Below are positions 1 through 11,554 of a stretch of DNA of 64,000 nucleotides, piece by piece. The stretch lies in the NCBI RefSeq assembly GCF_030687395.1, contig NZ_CP117430.1, forward strand, positions 3,162,001 to 3,226,000, in the 5' to 3' direction. Positions within the stretch are counted from its first letter, which is position 1. Each line of letters opens with the position of its first letter. This stretch comes from Pseudomonas wuhanensis. GTDB lineage: Bacteria > Pseudomonadota > Gammaproteobacteria > Pseudomonadales > Pseudomonadaceae. Under the pieces are notes generated by a model that worked only from the letters and a program-made list of their open reading frames with translations, ran no database searches and was not told the origin of the DNA. Position numbers and translations under genes: made by a program.

Positions 1-1960
<1,960 letters not shown>

Positions 1961-1969
1961 TCAGGGGGG

Positions 1970-3328
1970 TTAGACGCTGAGCAGCAGGAACTCCCGCTCC
2001 CAGGAGCTGATCACGCGCTTGAAGTTTTCGTGTTCGGCACGCTTGACCGCGACATAACCCCGGACGAATTTGCTGCCCAGATAACGCTCGATGGTTTCGC
2101 ACTCTTCCATGCGCGTCAGTGCGTCCTCGATGGTGATCGGCAGGCGCAGATTGCGTCGCTCGTAGGCGCGGCCCTGCACCGCGGCGCTCGGTTCGACCTT
2201 TTCGACCATCCCCAGGTAGCCGCACAACAGGCTCGCGGCAATCGCCAGATAGGGGTTGGCGTCAGCGCCCGGCAAGCGGTTTTCCACGCGCATGGCGTCT
2301 GGGCTTGAGGTCGGCACGCGCAGGCCGACGGTGCGGTTTTCTTCGCCCCATTCAACGTTGACCGGTGCCGAGGTGTCCGGCAGGAAGCGGCGGAACGAAT
2401 TGACGTTGGGCGCGAACATCGGCAGCACTTTGGGAATGTACTTTTGCAAGCCGCCGATGTGGTGCAGGAACAGCTCGCTCATCTGTCCGTCGGCATCGGC
2501 GAAAATCGGCTGGCCAGTGGCGATGTCCACCACGCTTTGATGGAGATGCATGGCACTGCCAGGTTCATCACCGATGGGTTTGGCCATGAAGGTCGCGGTG
2601 ACGTTGTGCTTGAGCGCCGCTTCGCGCAGGGTGCGTTTGAACACAGTGATCTGGTCCGCCAGGTCCAGCGCATCGCCGTGACGGAAGTTGATCTCCATCT
2701 GTGCCGGGCCGTCTTCGTGGATCAGCGTGTCGAGGTCCAGGCCCTGGAGTTCGCACCAGTCGTAGACGTCTTCAAACAGTGGATCGAACTCGTTGGCGGC
2801 GTCGATGGAAAACGACTGACGACCGCTTTCTGCACGGCCCGAGCGTCCCAGTGGCGCCTTGAGCGGCAAGTCCGGGTCTTCGCAGCGCTGGGTCAGGTAG
2901 AACTCCATTTCCGGCGCGACAATCGGCTTCCAGCCTTTGTCGGTGTAGAGCTGCAGGACCTTCTTCAACACGTTGCGTGGCGACAACTCGATGGGATTGC
3001 CGAACTTGTCGAACGTGTCATGGATCACGATGGCGGTCGGCTCGATGGCCCATGGAATGACGTAAACCGCGTCGGCGACGGGCTTGCAGACCATGTCGAT
3101 GTCGGCCGGGTCGAGCAGGTCGTAGTAGATGTCATCGTCGACAAAGTCCCCGGTTACCGTTTGCAACAGCACACTTTCCGGCAGGCGCATGCCTCGCTCA
3201 TGCAGGAACTTGTTGGTGGGTGCAATCTTGCCGCGAGCAATGCCGGTCAAGTCGCTGACCACACACTCGACCTCGGTAATCTTGTGATCTTTCAGCCACG
3301 TGAGCAGCTGATCGAAAGGGACATTCAT
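1970..3328 (-). CDS. puuA: Glutamine synthetase family, gamma-glutamylpolyamine synthetase (PuuA/SpuI type)
   Basis: ATP-dependent ligase that joins glutamate to putrescine or another polyamine, the first step of the gamma-glutamyl route. From the ATG at 3326-3328 it is 452 residues, the normal length for this branch. The start is supported by a GAGG site 5 nt upstream. The catalytic core shows MEINFRHGDALDLADQ, GSAMHLHQS and the C-terminal NRLPGADANPYLA. An in-frame extension upstream lacks a ribosome site and was rejected. It is first in a puuA-potF-puuB operon divergent from an AraC regulator. Confidence 0.92.
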   Translation of the reverse strand: MNVPFDQLLTWLKDHKITEVECVVSDLTGIARGKIAPTNKFLHERGMRLPESVLLQTVTGDFVDDDIYYDLLDPADIDMVCKPVADAVYVIPWAIEPTAIVIHDTFDKFGNPIELSPRNVLKKVLQLYTDKGWKPIVAPEMEFYLTQRCEDPDLPLKAPLGRSGRAESGRQSFSIDAANEFDPLFEDVYDWCELQGLDLDTLIHEDGPAQMEINFRHGDALDLADQITVFKRTLREAALKHNVTATFMAKPIGDEPGSAMHLHQSVVDIATGQPIFADADGQMSELFLHHIGGLQKYIPKVLPMFAPNVNSFRRFLPDTSAPVNVEWGEENRTVGLRVPTSSPDAMRVENRLPGADANPYLAIAASLLCGYLGMVEKVEPSAAVQGRAYERRNLRLPITIEDALTRMEECETIERYLGSKFVRGYVAVKRAEHENFKRVISSWEREFLLLSV

Positions 3329-3488
3329 AAAGACCTCGTTGTTGGTTTTATTGACGCCGGGGAAAACGGCTTCATCCACCGAACACTTCCCCTGTGGCGC
3401 GTTGACGACTATCTTGGGCGAGCCTTGCCGTTCCATCTATCCACTTTAAACAGCACAAAGCGCACCAAAAGAGTGCGTAAGGCGCCCC

Positions 3489-4415
3489 ATGACAGCGTGC
3501 AATCCGTTACAGGTTCAAGCGTTCAACACCGCCGACGTGGCCGAGCAAATCCGCGCCACACCGGGTTGGGTGCAGCACTATCAGCAGATGTCTCCGGGGC
3601 ATTTCGCCGGGCGGGTGCGCTATCTGGACTTGCAAGGCGTAGAGATTTACGAGGAACAGATGAACACCCGCGTCGAGCAGAATTTCAGCGCCCCCGATGG
3701 CACGCTGGCGTTCTGTTTCGATCGCAGCGACAACTCGCTGTACGTGTTGAACGGTGAAAGCCGCAACATCTGGATCACCCCGGAGAACTACCAGGAAATT
3801 GCTGTGGTGTTCGGTCCGCAATTCGTTCAGCGGCATGGCCTGGACGTGGCGCGACTCGAAGGCTTGTTCATGTCGCCGCTCAACTCAGGCCAGAACGCGC
3901 TGTTCAGCCGCTGGTTGAGCGGGACGTTGACGCGGTTGACGCAGACGCTGGATCCGCCGAGCAAGGACGCGTTGACCCAGCAACTATTAGAGGACTGTTT
4001 GTACATCCTCGATAACGCCTGTGTGTGCCTTGATCGCGCAGGTTTGCAGCGTCGGGCAGACGAGCGAACGATCATGAAACGCGTCGCCGAATGGGCCGCC
4101 GATACACCGGAAGAAACCCTCAATTTGCTGGAGCTGTCCCAGGTGGCGGGGGTTTCGCTGCGTCAGTTGCAGCATGCGTTCAAGGCGTATACCGGAATGA
4201 CACCCACGCATTGGTTGCGCTTGCGTCGACTCAACAGCGCGCGGCGCGAATTGCTCAGGCGAACGCCTGGGGAAACGACGGTCGCGCAAGTGGCGATGGA
4301 TTGGTCGTTCTGGCATTTGGGGCGGTTTTCCAGCAGTTATCGAGCGTTGTTCCAGGAACTTCCCAGCCAAACGCTCGCCCGCAAACACAGTGAGCCTTGT
4401 CGGAGGTCATCATGA
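3489..4415 (+). CDS. AraC-family transcriptional regulator
   Basis: 308 residues. An N-terminal sensory region of about 200 residues has no domain I can name. A C-terminal AraC double helix-turn-helix covers about residues 210-300: LLELSQVAGVSLRQLQHAFKAYTGMTPTHWLRLRRL, then VAQVAMDWSFWHLGRFSSSYRALF. It is divergent from puuA across a 160-bp gap, so control of the polyamine operon is the natural inference. The start ATG is preceded by TAAGG. Its stop overlaps the next ATG (ATGA). Confidence 0.88.
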   Translation: MTACNPLQVQAFNTADVAEQIRATPGWVQHYQQMSPGHFAGRVRYLDLQGVEIYEEQMNTRVEQNFSAPDGTLAFCFDRSDNSLYVLNGESRNIWITPENYQEIAVVFGPQFVQRHGLDVARLEGLFMSPLNSGQNALFSRWLSGTLTRLTQTLDPPSKDALTQQLLEDCLYILDNACVCLDRAGLQRRADERTIMKRVAEWAADTPEETLNLLELSQVAGVSLRQLQHAFKAYTGMTPTHWLRLRRLNSARRELLRRTPGETTVAQVAMDWSFWHLGRFSSSYRALFQELPSQTLARKHSEPCRRSS

Positions 4416-4732
4416 GTCGGTTATCGTCTTTCAGCCTGTGTGTCCTAATGTCGATGGTCTATACGCAGGTGCAAGCCGAAACGGTCGTGCCCTTGAACGG
4501 GCAGAACTCGCAACAAGTCCAGCTGGACATCAACGATTGCAGCAACGTCACGGCCAGCCAGAGCACCTCAAACCCGCCACCCTCGGAGGGTGCTGCGGTG
4601 GATGCTACTGCCGGGGCGATGGGTGCGGAAGTACGAGGACGTCAACATGACGAGTTTTATGAGCCGGTCGAGGACGTGAAACAGGACTATCACGGTTGCC
4701 TGCAACGGCGGGGTTATCAGGTAACCCCGTGA
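4412..4732 (+). CDS. Small exported protein, truncated relative of the YMGG/glycine-zipper protein at 59161-59616
   Basis: 106 residues with a signal peptide ending QVQA, then ETVVPLNGQ, GRQHDEFYEPVEDVKQDY and a closing CLQRRGYQVTP. These blocks match the protein encoded at 59161-59616 (ETVTPLKGQ, GRQHDEIYDKVDDDVKQEY, CMQQRGYQITP), but the two glycine-zipper stretches between them are lost. GGAGG precedes the ATG at 4412, which overlaps the AraC stop. The function is unknown. The 3' end overlaps the convergent DUF2955 gene by 16 bp. Confidence 0.75.
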   Translation: MSRLSSFSLCVLMSMVYTQVQAETVVPLNGQNSQQVQLDINDCSNVTASQSTSNPPPSEGAAVDATAGAMGAEVRGRQHDEFYEPVEDVKQDYHGCLQRRGYQVTP

Positions 4733-5766
4733 GTGTCAGTGATCGTACGCTGCCGCTGATCGAGTAGATAAACCATCAGGCAAGCATAGAGCGTGAGGGC
4801 GATAAACAATCCCATGCGCACGGCGAAGGCGGTATAGACGTCTTTCCCGGCTAGGCTGTCCTGAACTGACTGACCCAGCAGGATGATCAACGTGACCAGG
4901 GTGTTGAGCCAGAACCCCGGGGTTTGTCGGGTCGGGCTCAGGGCATAAAGCTTGCGCGCCAATAGCAAGCCGAACAGGAGCATCCACAAAAAGAACATCC
5001 ACAGGTGCACAAACAGGCTGAGCGCGCACCAGAACATAATAGCCAACAGCCCCCCCATGAAGGTTGAGCCGAGCAGTTCATGAGCCGCATTGCGCGCCGT
5101 TGTCGTCGAACTCTGCTGGCCAAGACTGACCGCTTTCAAAATGATCGGCAGATAGCTCGCCGGATCGATCAGCGCCAACAGGAACGCCGGTACAACAATC
5201 AGGGTTGCACGCAGTGCAACCCGATCCACCTCTTGCGCCGGCAGAGCGCTGGCGGCGGGTGGAGAGGGTGCATCGGCGGGTTCAGGAAACAACCAGTGAC
5301 TGAACGCCACAACGATGACGGCAAGGATCAGGCCCTTGACCAAGGCGCCAATGACCATCATTGCCAGATCGAACTCGGCGACGCCGGCTGAGGAGATCAT
5401 GGTCAGGCCAATGATCAGGAAGGTCATGATCAAGGTGTTGCCGCCGCGCAGACCAAAGCCAAACGCCAGGAACAGACTGACTCCAATCAGCAGCACACCG
5501 CAGAAGGGGTAATAGCGCAGGACAGGGATCAGCAACAGGCCGATGCCGGTGGTCAGCATCGCGGCCACCGCAAGCACCAGTGCGGCCTTGAACGGCAAAG
5601 GCCGATTGAGCGAGGCCAACAGCAATACGGCGAGCACTGGCGAAATAAAAGGGATCGGCAGCGCCAGACCGAAGCTGATGGCCAGGCATAACGCCGTGCC
5701 TGTGGCCAGACGCAACGCCCGTTGAACGCGAGGCGTGCGCTGAGTAGGCGCGCCCTTAATAGGCAT
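4717..5766 (-). CDS. DUF2955 family inner-membrane protein, FUSC-like efflux component
   Basis: 349 residues with about ten hydrophobic segments in two halves separated by a charged linker near residues 165-185 (FPEPADAPSPPAAS). This is the FUSC/aromatic-acid exporter layout. It is last in a three-gene operon (OMF, HlyD, DUF2955), overlapping the HlyD gene by 11 bp. It probably forms the inner-membrane channel of a tripartite exporter of the AaeAB or MdtNOP kind. The substrate is unknown. Confidence 0.85.
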   Translation of the reverse strand: MPIKGAPTQRTPRVQRALRLATGTALCLAISFGLALPIPFISPVLAVLLLASLNRPLPFKAALVLAVAAMLTTGIGLLLIPVLRYYPFCGVLLIGVSLFLAFGFGLRGGNTLIMTFLIIGLTMISSAGVAEFDLAMMVIGALVKGLILAVIVVAFSHWLFPEPADAPSPPAASALPAQEVDRVALRATLIVVPAFLLALIDPASYLPIILKAVSLGQQSSTTTARNAAHELLGSTFMGGLLAIMFWCALSLFVHLWMFFLWMLLFGLLLARKLYALSPTRQTPGFWLNTLVTLIILLGQSVQDSLAGKDVYTAFAVRMGLFIALTLYACLMVYLLDQRQRTITDTHGVT

Positions 5767-6895
5767 AGCTCAGCCAGCTCATCAACCCCACAAACAAACG
5801 GCCGAGCAGATTCAGCGGATTGTCTTCGGTAGGGAACGCCATGACTTCAGCCTGCCCACCGGCACGGATGGCGCGACTGTCGAACAGTGTTTTCATTGAG
5901 TCCTCGGAAAACTCGATAATCACCGGAAAACGCTGGGCCGGACGCAGCCAGTCACGGCTGTTCTGCACACTGGGGAGGCTGCCGGGCGCAGGTGGCTGGC
6001 CGACGCTGACACCGTAACCGACACTGCGCACACGGCCTTCGAAAATCTTCCCCGGCAGGGCATCCAGAACGATCGAAACAGGTGTGCCGACCTCGACCAG
6101 GCCGAGGTTGTTTTCGGTCATGTCCGCGCTGATCCACACATCGTGGATGGCAATCAGGGTCATGACCGGGCTGCCGGCAGTGGCGAACTGTCCGACATCG
6201 GTGCGCAGATCGGTGATCAGTCCCGCCGACCGTGCGCGTATCTGCGTGTTGGACACGTCCAGTTCGGCTTTTGACAACGCCGTGGCGGCGCTACGCAACA
6301 GCGCGTTGTCTTCCTCGCTGCCGCCTTCCTGTTCCCGTGCCCGCTGGACTTCGGCATGGGCTGCGGCGACCTGACTGACGGCCTGTTCACGGTTGGCCCG
6401 AGAGACTTCCAGCAGGCGCACGGAAATGGTGCCGGGATCTTCGCGGTACAAACCTTCAAGCCGCTGATTGTCCTGCCGCGCCTTGAGTTCATTGGCCTGG
6501 GCGGCGCGCAAATTGGCTTGCGCCGAAGCAATGCCGGCGGTGCTGGCACCGATCTGTCGGCGTGTCGATTCAAGGTCTGCGCGTGCACGGTCGACGGCTA
6601 TCTGATAGGGCTGCTGATCCACCTCAAACAGCACATCGCCCGCCTTGACATCCTGATTGTTGCGCACATTCACACGGGTCACCCGACCTGCCACTTCGGA
6701 TGCCACCGGAATGACAAAGGCGCCCACCCGAGCCTGTTGCGTATACGGCGTGAAACGGTCAGCCAACAAGTACCAGGCCAGGCTCAATACGATCAGCAGC
6801 ATCACCCATTTGATGCCTTTTTTTGCAGGATCGGCGGCAGGCTCGGGAGCCTTGGGGGAGGGCGCCTCAGTGACGGGCGGCGACGGTTCAGTCAT
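5756..6895 (-). CDS. HlyD/EmrA-type periplasmic adaptor (membrane fusion protein)
   Basis: 379 residues. A short proline-rich cytoplasmic tail is followed by one membrane anchor (about 28-46), then the lipoyl half RVTRVNVRNNQDVKAGDVLFEVD, a long coiled-coil hairpin (about 90-210), and the returning beta-barrel region ending in WLRPAQRFPVIIEF. It bridges the OMF and the DUF2955 protein. Its ATG overlaps the stop of the OMF gene (ATGA). Confidence 0.92.
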   Translation of the reverse strand: MTEPSPPVTEAPSPKAPEPAADPAKKGIKWVMLLIVLSLAWYLLADRFTPYTQQARVGAFVIPVASEVAGRVTRVNVRNNQDVKAGDVLFEVDQQPYQIAVDRARADLESTRRQIGASTAGIASAQANLRAAQANELKARQDNQRLEGLYREDPGTISVRLLEVSRANREQAVSQVAAAHAEVQRAREQEGGSEEDNALLRSAATALSKAELDVSNTQIRARSAGLITDLRTDVGQFATAGSPVMTLIAIHDVWISADMTENNLGLVEVGTPVSIVLDALPGKIFEGRVRSVGYGVSVGQPPAPGSLPSVQNSRDWLRPAQRFPVIIEFSEDSMKTLFDSRAIRAGGQAEVMAFPTEDNPLNLLGRLFVGLMSWLSYAY

Positions 6896-8424
6896 CGGCT
6901 TTGACCTTCTGGCACGGGATAAGAGGCTTGCGAGGGGACCGGCTCATTCAGCAGGTTGCCCCAATCGGTGCGTTGTTCCATTTGCCGGCGAGTGTCTTGA
7001 TCGACTGTCGGCTGGGCGCTGTACCATCCACCGCCAACGGCTTTGTACAGGGCGATCAGGTTGCTCACCGCGTTACTGCGGCTGAGCAGGTAATTGTCTT
7101 GCTGTTCGAGCAATGCGCGTTGAGCGTCCAGCACGCGCTGGAAGTCCGAGTAACCCTCCCGGTATTGGGTGCTGGCCAGGTTCAACGAGCGCGCGGCGGC
7201 GACCTGCGCTTCACCCAGGATGCGCTCGCGTTCCAGTGATTTGATCAGACTGCTGGCGGCATCATCGGCCTCCCGTGCGGCCTGGCGGACTTTGTCGCGA
7301 TAAACCTCAATCAACTGCTGCAACCGCGCATCCTGTACACGCACGTTGTTGCTGATCTGGCCATGGTCGAACAGGTTCCAGCGCAAACTGGGGCCGCCGA
7401 TCAGGTCCAGGCTGTTGGAGGTGCCGCTCAACGTGTCGGTGGTCCAGACGATGCTGCCCAGCAAGGTCAGCGACGGATAGAAGTCGGTTTCCGCCACACC
7501 GATCAATGCCGACTGGGCCGCGACATTGAGCTCGGCGGCGCGCACGTCCGGTCGACGCAACAACAGGCTGGCCGGCACGTCTTGCAGCACGGCTTGGTCC
7601 ACCAGCGGAATCAGTCCCTCGTTTGTGAGCAATTGGGGCAGGGCGCTGGGTGGCTGTCCGATCAGCACAGCCAACGCGTTACGGGTGCGCAGTACTTGCG
7701 CCTCAAAATCCGGAATGCTGCTCAAGGTGCCCAGATATTGGGTCTTGGCTTGTTGCAAGTCGAGTTCGGCACTCTGGCCACTGTTGAACAGTTTTTCGGT
7801 GATTTCAAAGTTGCGCTTTTGCTGCTCGGCGTTTTCACGGGCGACGCGTAAACGCGCTTCGGTAGTGCGCAACGAAAAGTAAGTGTCGGCCACCTGGGCA
7901 TGTAGCAATACAAGTGCGTCTTCATAGTTGGCTTGAGCCGCGAAGTAACTGGCATCGGATGATTCGATGGCCCGACTGAAACGCCCCCAGAAGTCCAGTT
8001 CCCAACCGACGTCAAAGCCTGCGCTGTGTTGCCAGAAATGGCTGTCTTGCGGGTTGTTGCCGCCGGACTGCTTGCGGTTGAAGTACAGGCTGTCAGCGCT
8101 GGCCTGTTGCAGTTGCGGATAGCGCCCGCTTTGCGCAATACCCAACCGGGCACGGGCTTCCATGACGCGAAGGCCGGCAATTTTCAGGTCTGAATTGTGC
8201 GCATCCGATTCGGCGATCAGGCCGTCGAGGACCGGGTCGGCGAACACTTGCCACCACTGGCGAACGTCGGGATTCAGGCTTCGTTGGCTAGCCTGCTCTA
8301 GCGCAGGGCTGCTCCAGAGTTTTGTCCAGGCTTCGCCGGGGGCCTGAAAATCCGGCCCCAGACGGACACAACCGCCAAGGCCAAGGACGACCAGCAGAAG
8401 CAGCCGACCCGAGCGCGTCAGCAT
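6892..8424 (-). CDS. NodT-family outer-membrane factor lipoprotein of an efflux system
   Basis: 510 residues. The N-terminus MLTRSGRLLLLVVLGLGGC ends in a lipobox, followed by VRLGPDFQAP, the standard NodT/OprM beginning. Two repeated TolC halves are visible, each with a long helical hairpin. It is the first gene of the operon that continues with HlyD and DUF2955. The 190-bp gap to the divergent gene at 8617 should hold the promoter; I see no clear operator there. Confidence 0.92.
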   Translation of the reverse strand: MLTRSGRLLLLVVLGLGGCVRLGPDFQAPGEAWTKLWSSPALEQASQRSLNPDVRQWWQVFADPVLDGLIAESDAHNSDLKIAGLRVMEARARLGIAQSGRYPQLQQASADSLYFNRKQSGGNNPQDSHFWQHSAGFDVGWELDFWGRFSRAIESSDASYFAAQANYEDALVLLHAQVADTYFSLRTTEARLRVARENAEQQKRNFEITEKLFNSGQSAELDLQQAKTQYLGTLSSIPDFEAQVLRTRNALAVLIGQPPSALPQLLTNEGLIPLVDQAVLQDVPASLLLRRPDVRAAELNVAAQSALIGVAETDFYPSLTLLGSIVWTTDTLSGTSNSLDLIGGPSLRWNLFDHGQISNNVRVQDARLQQLIEVYRDKVRQAAREADDAASSLIKSLERERILGEAQVAAARSLNLASTQYREGYSDFQRVLDAQRALLEQQDNYLLSRSNAVSNLIALYKAVGGGWYSAQPTVDQDTRRQMEQRTDWGNLLNEPVPSQASYPVPEGQSR

Positions 8425-8616
8425 CGGTGCACTGATAGTAGATCTTGGGAAAACGTCATCCGAACATACCTGATATTGAAATGGCGTTGGTTACCGGTTC
8501 GCTTAGGTTAGTACAGCTTGGACAAATACAAGGTCATGTTGAATGATCATGGGATCGACCAACTGCTACGCTTCTGAAGATCTATTAATCCAGGCCAAAA
8601 AAAGGTTAAGAAGACC

Positions 8617-9138
8617 ATGAGCAACCCTCAGGATGACAATGCACCTAGTTCCGCTGGTTGGCGCTTCAAACTGGGCATCGCGATTATCTGTTTGATGCTG
8701 GGATCGTGGCTGATGGTGCCTCTCGCTGCCACAGCGGGTGTGTCAGGTTCAAAGGTCGCGGCACTGACAGGCGTTTTGTTTATCAGTAACAAGATTCTGT
8801 TGATTCTCGCCATTGCCATCATGGGCAAATCCGGCTTTCAGCAACTCAAGCGCAGTATGTTTGGTTACGTCTCCTCGCTTGCACCGGCAGACGTGGAAGT
8901 GGGCCCGGCTCGCCATCGCATTGGTCTCGTGATGTTTTGCCTGCCGCTGATCTCGGGATTTCTCGAACCTTACATAGACACTCTTTGGCCGGGGCTGAGA
9001 CCGAATATCTGGCAGCTCCAGGCGCTGGGCGATGCCATGTTGATCGGCAGCTTTTTCGTGCTTGGCGGGAATTTCTGGGACAAGGTGCGCGCGTTGTTTA
9101 TTCGCACGGCACGCGTCGTTAATACGAGTGCGGTGTGA
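8617..9138 (+). CDS. Transporter-suffix-domain integral membrane protein
   Basis: 173 residues with four membrane spans (about 18-40, 47-68, 104-121, 134-153). The sequence resembles the small 'transporter suffix domain' proteins of pseudomonads; their role is unknown. The ATG is preceded by AAGAAG. It is divergent from the efflux operon and convergent with the response-regulator gene (7-bp gap). Confidence 0.75.
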   Translation: MSNPQDDNAPSSAGWRFKLGIAIICLMLGSWLMVPLAATAGVSGSKVAALTGVLFISNKILLILAIAIMGKSGFQQLKRSMFGYVSSLAPADVEVGPARHRIGLVMFCLPLISGFLEPYIDTLWPGLRPNIWQLQALGDAMLIGSFFVLGGNFWDKVRALFIRTARVVNTSAV

Positions 9139-9145
9139 ATCGCCT

Positions 9146-9787
9146 CTAACGGGAAATGATTCCGTGATCGATCGCGTACTTTACGAGGGCGGCGGGTTTG
9201 TCGATGTTGAGCTTGCGACGGATGCTCAGGCGATGGGTTTCTACCGTCCGGACACTGATGTCCAGTTCGCGAGCCATTTCCTTGTTGTTCAGCCCCTGAG
9301 CCATCTTGTACAGCACCTGGCTTTCGCGCGGAGTCAGCTCATTGTCGGTACTTTTATCGGCAATGAGCCGCTGCGCGATTTCGGCACTGTAGAACGTCCC
9401 GCCACTGACAATGGCTTCGATCGCCGCAATGATTTCCCGTGAAGGCGCGTTCTTCAGCACATAGCCGCTGGCACCCGAACGAACGGATTCACTCACGTAT
9501 TCATAGTTGTCGTACATGCTCAGCACCAGCACTTTGAGCGATGGGTACTGGCTGCGTAACAACCGGGTCAGTTCGAGGCCGTTGATGTCCTTCAGGCTGA
9601 TATCGACCAACAACAGATCCGGCTGGCAACGCCCGACCATCTCAATGGCATCGGCGCCATTCTCGGCTTCTCCCACCACTTCCAGCTGCGCCATGACCGC
9701 CAGCAGCGATTTGATTCCGTCGCGGACCAGGGAGTGATCGTCGACCAGGGCGACGCGGATCGGGTAGGGCAGGTTCATCGCAGGCAT
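9146..9787 (-). CDS. LuxR/NarL-family response regulator
   Basis: 213 residues. The receiver domain (about 10-125) has the acidic pair VDDH and the phospho-acceptor aspartate in LLLVDISL; the closing lysine is in YVLKNA. The LuxR helix-turn-helix covers about 150-205 (LTPRESQVLYKMAQGLNNKEMARELDIS). The start at 9787 follows TAGAGTGA; an internal ATG at 9778 is possible but lacks a site. It is paired with the upstream histidine kinase and lies next to cstA, so control of pyruvate or acetate uptake is the working inference. Confidence 0.92.
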   Translation of the reverse strand: MPAMNLPYPIRVALVDDHSLVRDGIKSLLAVMAQLEVVGEAENGADAIEMVGRCQPDLLLVDISLKDINGLELTRLLRSQYPSLKVLVLSMYDNYEYVSESVRSGASGYVLKNAPSREIIAAIEAIVSGGTFYSAEIAQRLIADKSTDNELTPRESQVLYKMAQGLNNKEMARELDISVRTVETHRLSIRRKLNIDKPAALVKYAIDHGIISR

Positions 9788-9812
9788 TCACTCTAATTGT
9801 TATGGGGGTGAG

Positions 9813-11174
9813 TCAGCGTTCCGTACCGGGCAGTTTCATCGGCAGCAGCACGTCCAGCTCACTTCTTCCCGGCATCGATGTCAGGTCGAATCGACCGCCA
9901 AAATGTTCGACACGCTCACGGATATTACGCAGGCCAATGCCGGCGTGACGACGTTCGACCTGGGCGACGTTGAAACCGATACCGTCATCGACCACCGTCA
10001 AGCGTACGGATTTTTCAGAACCGTGCAGGGTAATGATGACGTTTTTCGCTTGTGCGTGGCGTTCGATATTGGTCAGGCCTTCTTGCACAATGCGAAACAG
10101 CGAGGCGGCGGCGCCATCGGCCAGGTGACAATCGAATTCGTTATCGTTGAAGGTCACGACAAGACCGCTGCGTTGCTCGAACTCGGCGGCGAGTTGACCG
10201 ATCGCCGCCGGCAGGCCGAGGGTGTCGAGCAGCGACGAGCGCAGGTCGTGGGAGAGGCTGCGAACCTCGCCGATCGCATCCCCCAGTCGTTCCGTGGCGT
10301 CTCTTAAAATGCTCAAACCCTTGTCTTGCCCGTTCTCCAACACATGGCTGGCCAGTTCGAACTGAAACTTGATAGAGACCAGTAGCTGGCTGATGCCGTC
10401 GTGCAGCTCTCGGGAAACCCGGGATCGCTCTTCCTCCTGCAGGCTGACGATGCGTTGGGTCAGGCGCTGGAGTTTTTTGTCGGCCAGGCGATGTTCACTG
10501 ACATTCAGCGTCATGCCGCTGGCGAAGACAAACAGCACTGCCACAAGGGCCACCGCGGCGATCGCCAGCATGGTTTTGCGGATACCCTGAGCCACCTCAG
10601 CACGCGCTTGTTGGGTGGCGCGTTCGACGTCTTCAAGGTAGATGCCAGTGCCGAGCATCCAGCCCCAACGGTCCAGCATCACCACGTAGGCAAGCTTGTC
10701 GGTCACTTGGCCGGAAGAGGGTTTGTTCCAGGCGTAACGTTGAAAGCCTTCGCCGGATTGCGCACTTTTGAGCAGCGCCTGGATCACTGGTAAACCGTGA
10801 GGATCCGTCATGTCCCACAGGTATTTGCCCACCAGTTCTGACTGGCGCGCGTGCATCAGGCTGCGACCCTCGCGGTCGTAGACGAAGAAGTAGCCGTTGA
10901 TGCCAAAGCTGAGCTTGCGCAGTTCTTCGAGCACTTGTTGCTGAGCACGCGCGTCCCCCCGGCCGTTGTCGTATAGCGGCGCGATCAGGCTCTGCGCCAT
11001 TTCGACGTAGTTTTTCAGTTCTGCGCGCTTACTGGCCAGAATGCTGTCTTCGATCAGTTGCGCCTGTTGATCACCCAGTTGACGGTTCAGGGAAATCACC
11101 AGCGCGCAGATGACCGCGATCGCCAACACCAGCGGAAGAATCCCGAGCGCGACGATTTTGTGTTTGAGCTGCAT
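9813..11174 (-). CDS. Membrane histidine kinase with periplasmic cache domain (HisKA_3 type)
   Basis: 453 residues from the ATG at 11172-11174, which has GGAG upstream; a longer in-frame version lacks a site. A first span (about 5-28) is followed by a single-cache sensor (about 40-190, with GINGYFFVYDREGRSLMH), a second span (about 197-217), the dimerisation box ERSRVSRELHDGISQ with the phospho-histidine, and an ATPase with NIERHAQA and GIGLRNIRERV. Cache domains of this type bind small carboxylates. The gene is about 380 bp from the divergent cstA and upstream of its response regulator. Confidence 0.9.
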   Translation of the reverse strand: MQLKHKIVALGILPLVLAIAVICALVISLNRQLGDQQAQLIEDSILASKRAELKNYVEMAQSLIAPLYDNGRGDARAQQQVLEELRKLSFGINGYFFVYDREGRSLMHARQSELVGKYLWDMTDPHGLPVIQALLKSAQSGEGFQRYAWNKPSSGQVTDKLAYVVMLDRWGWMLGTGIYLEDVERATQQARAEVAQGIRKTMLAIAAVALVAVLFVFASGMTLNVSEHRLADKKLQRLTQRIVSLQEEERSRVSRELHDGISQLLVSIKFQFELASHVLENGQDKGLSILRDATERLGDAIGEVRSLSHDLRSSLLDTLGLPAAIGQLAAEFEQRSGLVVTFNDNEFDCHLADGAAASLFRIVQEGLTNIERHAQAKNVIITLHGSEKSVRLTVVDDGIGFNVAQVERRHAGIGLRNIRERVEHFGGRFDLTSMPGRSELDVLLPMKLPGTER

Positions 11175-11300
11175 CTCTACTCCTGGCCAGACCGAGGGAA
11201 GGCGATGGCCCGGCATCATATGCCAAAGATGCGCGCCTCCAGTAGCAGTGCTGGACAGAATGACCTGCGGCGGTGATGTCAGTCAGGAGTATGCAAACCC

Positions 11301-11392
11301 CGTGGGAGCGGGCTTGCCCGCGAAGAGGCCGGTACATTCAACATCATCGTTGACTGACAGACCGCTATCGCGGGCAAGCCCGCTCCCACGGG
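11301..11392. repeat. REPIN: two REP elements in inverted orientation
   Basis: The left element, GTGGGAGCGGGCTTGCCCGC, begins at 11302. The inverted copy GCGGGCAAGCCCGCTCCCAC ends at 11389. About 50 bp separate them. This is the classic P. fluorescens REP doublet. Confidence 0.9.
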
Positions 11393-11404
11393 TTTTGCAT
11401 CGGC

Positions 11405-11432
11405 GGCATCTACGTAGAACTACGTAGATGCC
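11405..11432. promoter_or_regulatory. Perfect 13-bp inverted repeat, candidate operator upstream of cstA
   Basis: GGCATCTACGTAG at 11405-11417, two bases AA, then the exact complement CTACGTAGATGCC at 11420-11432. A further ACGTACGTAG follows at once. It lies about 120 bp before the cstA ATG and 230 bp before the kinase gene. The symmetric TACGTAG half-sites suit a dimeric NarL/LuxR-type regulator such as the one encoded next door; that assignment is inference. Confidence 0.6.
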
Positions 11433-11554
11433 ACGTACGTAGTAACGCGGATTTATTTGTCGACAGCATGGGCGGATATTGGGCCCGCTCCGCAATGCGG
11501 ACACAATTATAATAATTACCGCCGCAGCCACTGGCTGTCGGCAGGAGACACGCT

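Noticed and set aside
2444..3757. Open frame of 437 codons antisense to puuA
   Set aside because: It spans the puuA gene, the intergenic region and the start of the AraC gene. It has no domain and is a shadow of high-GC coding sequence.
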